A DNA stretch of 64,000 nt from Nevskia ramosa DSM 11499 (GTDB lineage Bacteria; Pseudomonadota; Gammaproteobacteria; Nevskiales; Nevskiaceae), in assembly GCF_000420645.1 (NCBI RefSeq), contig NZ_ATVI01000012.1, forward strand, positions 62,001-126,000. Reading direction: 5' to 3'. The stretch's first letter is position 1. Each line of letters begins with the position of its first letter. A model generated the notes under the pieces. The model was given only the letters and a program-made list of their open reading frames with translations, did not search any database and was not told where the DNA came from. Position numbers and translations under genes: made by a program. Below, piece by piece: positions 62,881 to 64,000 of this stretch.

Positions 62881-64000
62881 TGGGTTGCCACTCGGCGATG
62901 GGATGTTCCAGAACGTCGCAGTAAGCCGCCCAGGTGCGGTCGAGCATTTCGTCGGCACCGAAATGCTGGCGCACCATGGCCTGCGCACGCGCACCGGCCG
63001 ACTGCCTTGAAGCCGCTGTCCGGAACGCCAGCAGCCGGTCGACAGCTTCGGCAGCGTCGCCGAGCGCGTAGCCGCAGTCGTCTAGGCCGTGAGCCAGAAT
63101 TTCGTCGTGGCCGGGCACCCGGCTCAGCACTGTCGGCAGGCTGGCCGCCATCGCTTCGAGCACCGCATACGGCAGGCCTTCCCAGCGCGAGCAGGACAGG
63201 AAGATGTCGTGCGCCGGCAGCTGTTCACGCAGTCCCGGCACGGCGCCGTGCACGTGGACGAAACGATCGTGGCCGGCCGCGCGTAGCGCGCTTGCGAAGG
63301 CTGCACGGCCGTCGCCGTCGCCATAGACATGAACCTCGGCAGCGGCTTCATCACGCGTCGCCAGCTCGGCGATGATCGCCAGCAGCAGGTCCGGATTCTT
63401 GGCTTCGCTGTAGTTGTTGACGGTGACGATCTTGAGTGGCGCGCCATCGCGATCCTTCGCGACGATCTCGCCGGACACGGCGACGCCGTTGCGGATCATC
63501 CGGCTGGCACCGAAACCGAAACCGGCGCTGCGGGCCAATGCCTGATCGCCGTCGGAGACGAAGATGCTCAAGCTTGTGACCCGTTCCAGCAGCTGTTCGA
63601 TCAGCAGACGCAGGCGCCGCTTCAGGCCGCCGGGCCGGGACACGAAGAACAGGCCGTGATGGGTATGGACGATCGGTACGCCGCTCAGCGCGCCGACCGG
63701 CCGCGAATAGGCACTGGCGGCGCTGCCGTGCGAATGGATCAGTTCGATGTGCTGCCTGCCGACGAAGCGCCGCAGCGCCCACAGCGCGCCGAGGCTCAAG
63801 CGTCGCCGCGGGATCGCCAGCATCCGTTCGCTGCCGACCTGCGCCGTGTAGCGATCCCAGTACGGCGCTTCCTGCGGGCAGGCGACGAACACCTGGCAAC
63901 GCCCGGCGAGACCCTCGACCAGTTGCAGCACATGCTCGGGGCCGCCGCCGATGTCGGCGCGTCCGGTGATCAGCAGTACGCGCGGCTGGGCTTCGACAGA
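62873..64000 (-). CDS. Glycosyltransferase family 4, 5' end beyond window
   Basis: 375 codons visible; the frame stays open to base 64000 and the residues upstream of the first internal GTG (63931) contain RVLLITGRADIGGGPEHV, the conserved N-terminus of this family, so the true start lies beyond the window. The C-terminal Rossmann domain has the EX7E motif in SRWEGLPYAVLEAMA. Retaining sugar-nucleotide transferase of the surface-polysaccharide operon with the beta-helix and flippase genes. Confidence 0.93.
   Translation of the reverse strand, partial: SVEAQPRVLLITGRADIGGGPEHVLQLVEGLAGRCQVFVACPQEAPYWDRYTAQVGSERMLAIPRRRLSLGALWALRRFVGRQHIELIHSHGSAASAYSRPVGALSGVPIVHTHHGLFFVSRPGGLKRRLRLLIEQLLERVTSLSIFVSDGDQALARSAGFGFGASRMIRNGVAVSGEIVAKDRDGAPLKIVTVNNYSEAKNPDLLLAIIAELATRDEAAAEVHVYGDGDGRAAFASALRAAGHDRFVHVHGAVPGLREQLPAHDIFLSCSRWEGLPYAVLEAMAASLPTVLSRVPGHDEILAHGLDDCGYALGDAAEAVDRLLAFRTAASRQSAGARAQAMVRQHFGADEMLDRTWAAYCDVLEHPIAEWQPNV

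Overview
The window is GC-rich chromosomal DNA with tightly packed genes, many 1-8 nt start/stop overlaps and several TTG/GTG starts. Outer-membrane and lipopolysaccharide-type genes (porin, two-partner secretion, ABC lipid exporter, heptosyltransferase-like GT9) show a Gram-negative. The asmA-mutY-yggX-tRNA-Phe run is a gammaproteobacterial arrangement. Together with several lipid and hydrocarbon-type enzymes this suggests a gammaproteobacterium of the Nevskiales/Solimonas kind; the taxon is an inference. No rRNA, CRISPR array, transposase or phage gene was seen.

Layout. 1-10 kb (minus strand): a cut-off M20 peptidase, a secreted S8 protease with three Calx-beta domains, an Amt ammonium channel, an outer-membrane transporter-like protein, a PF10118 diiron-type protein, an AraC regulator and an MsbA-like ABC exporter. 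10-16.4 kb: a photolyase FAD-domain protein in unusual domain order, an unknown protein, a crotonase closely resembling 6-oxocamphor hydrolase, two alpha/beta hydrolases and a nitronate monooxygenase. 16.4-21.6 kb: a minus-strand run rimO, small membrane protein, rluF, HI0933 flavoprotein, tesB, tetR. 21.7-25.8 kb: asmA, mutY, yggX, tRNA-Phe(GAA). 26-37 kb: a mixed metabolic region (membrane protein, SDRs, GDSL esterase, FMN glutamate-synthase-like protein, a CXXCH protein, DUF1223, and an acyl-CoA dehydrogenase / hydrolase / PHA-synthase-like operon), closed by a paired-hairpin repeat.

37.2-58.6 kb is the most striking part: one minus-strand locus reading tpsB, ExbB fused to DUF2341/LamG, exbD, tonB, a Porin_5-type porin, a coiled-coil secreted protein, a YbjN-like protein, then a giant 3966-aa filamentous-haemagglutinin-type exoprotein and a PstS-like phosphate-binding protein with a strong terminator. 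Three 11-bp-phased TGTCA-type half-sites with a correctly placed -10 lie directly before the exoprotein gene, indicating PhoB control. The gene content resembles the Pseudomonas aeruginosa pdtA/pdtB-exbB2-exbD2 locus. The proposal is a phosphate-starvation two-partner secretion system with its own TonB/Exb motor and porin.

59-64 kb: a surface-polysaccharide locus with a GT9 glycosyltransferase, a flippase, a right-handed beta-helix protein with a Tat-like signal, and a GT4 glycosyltransferase that runs off the right edge.
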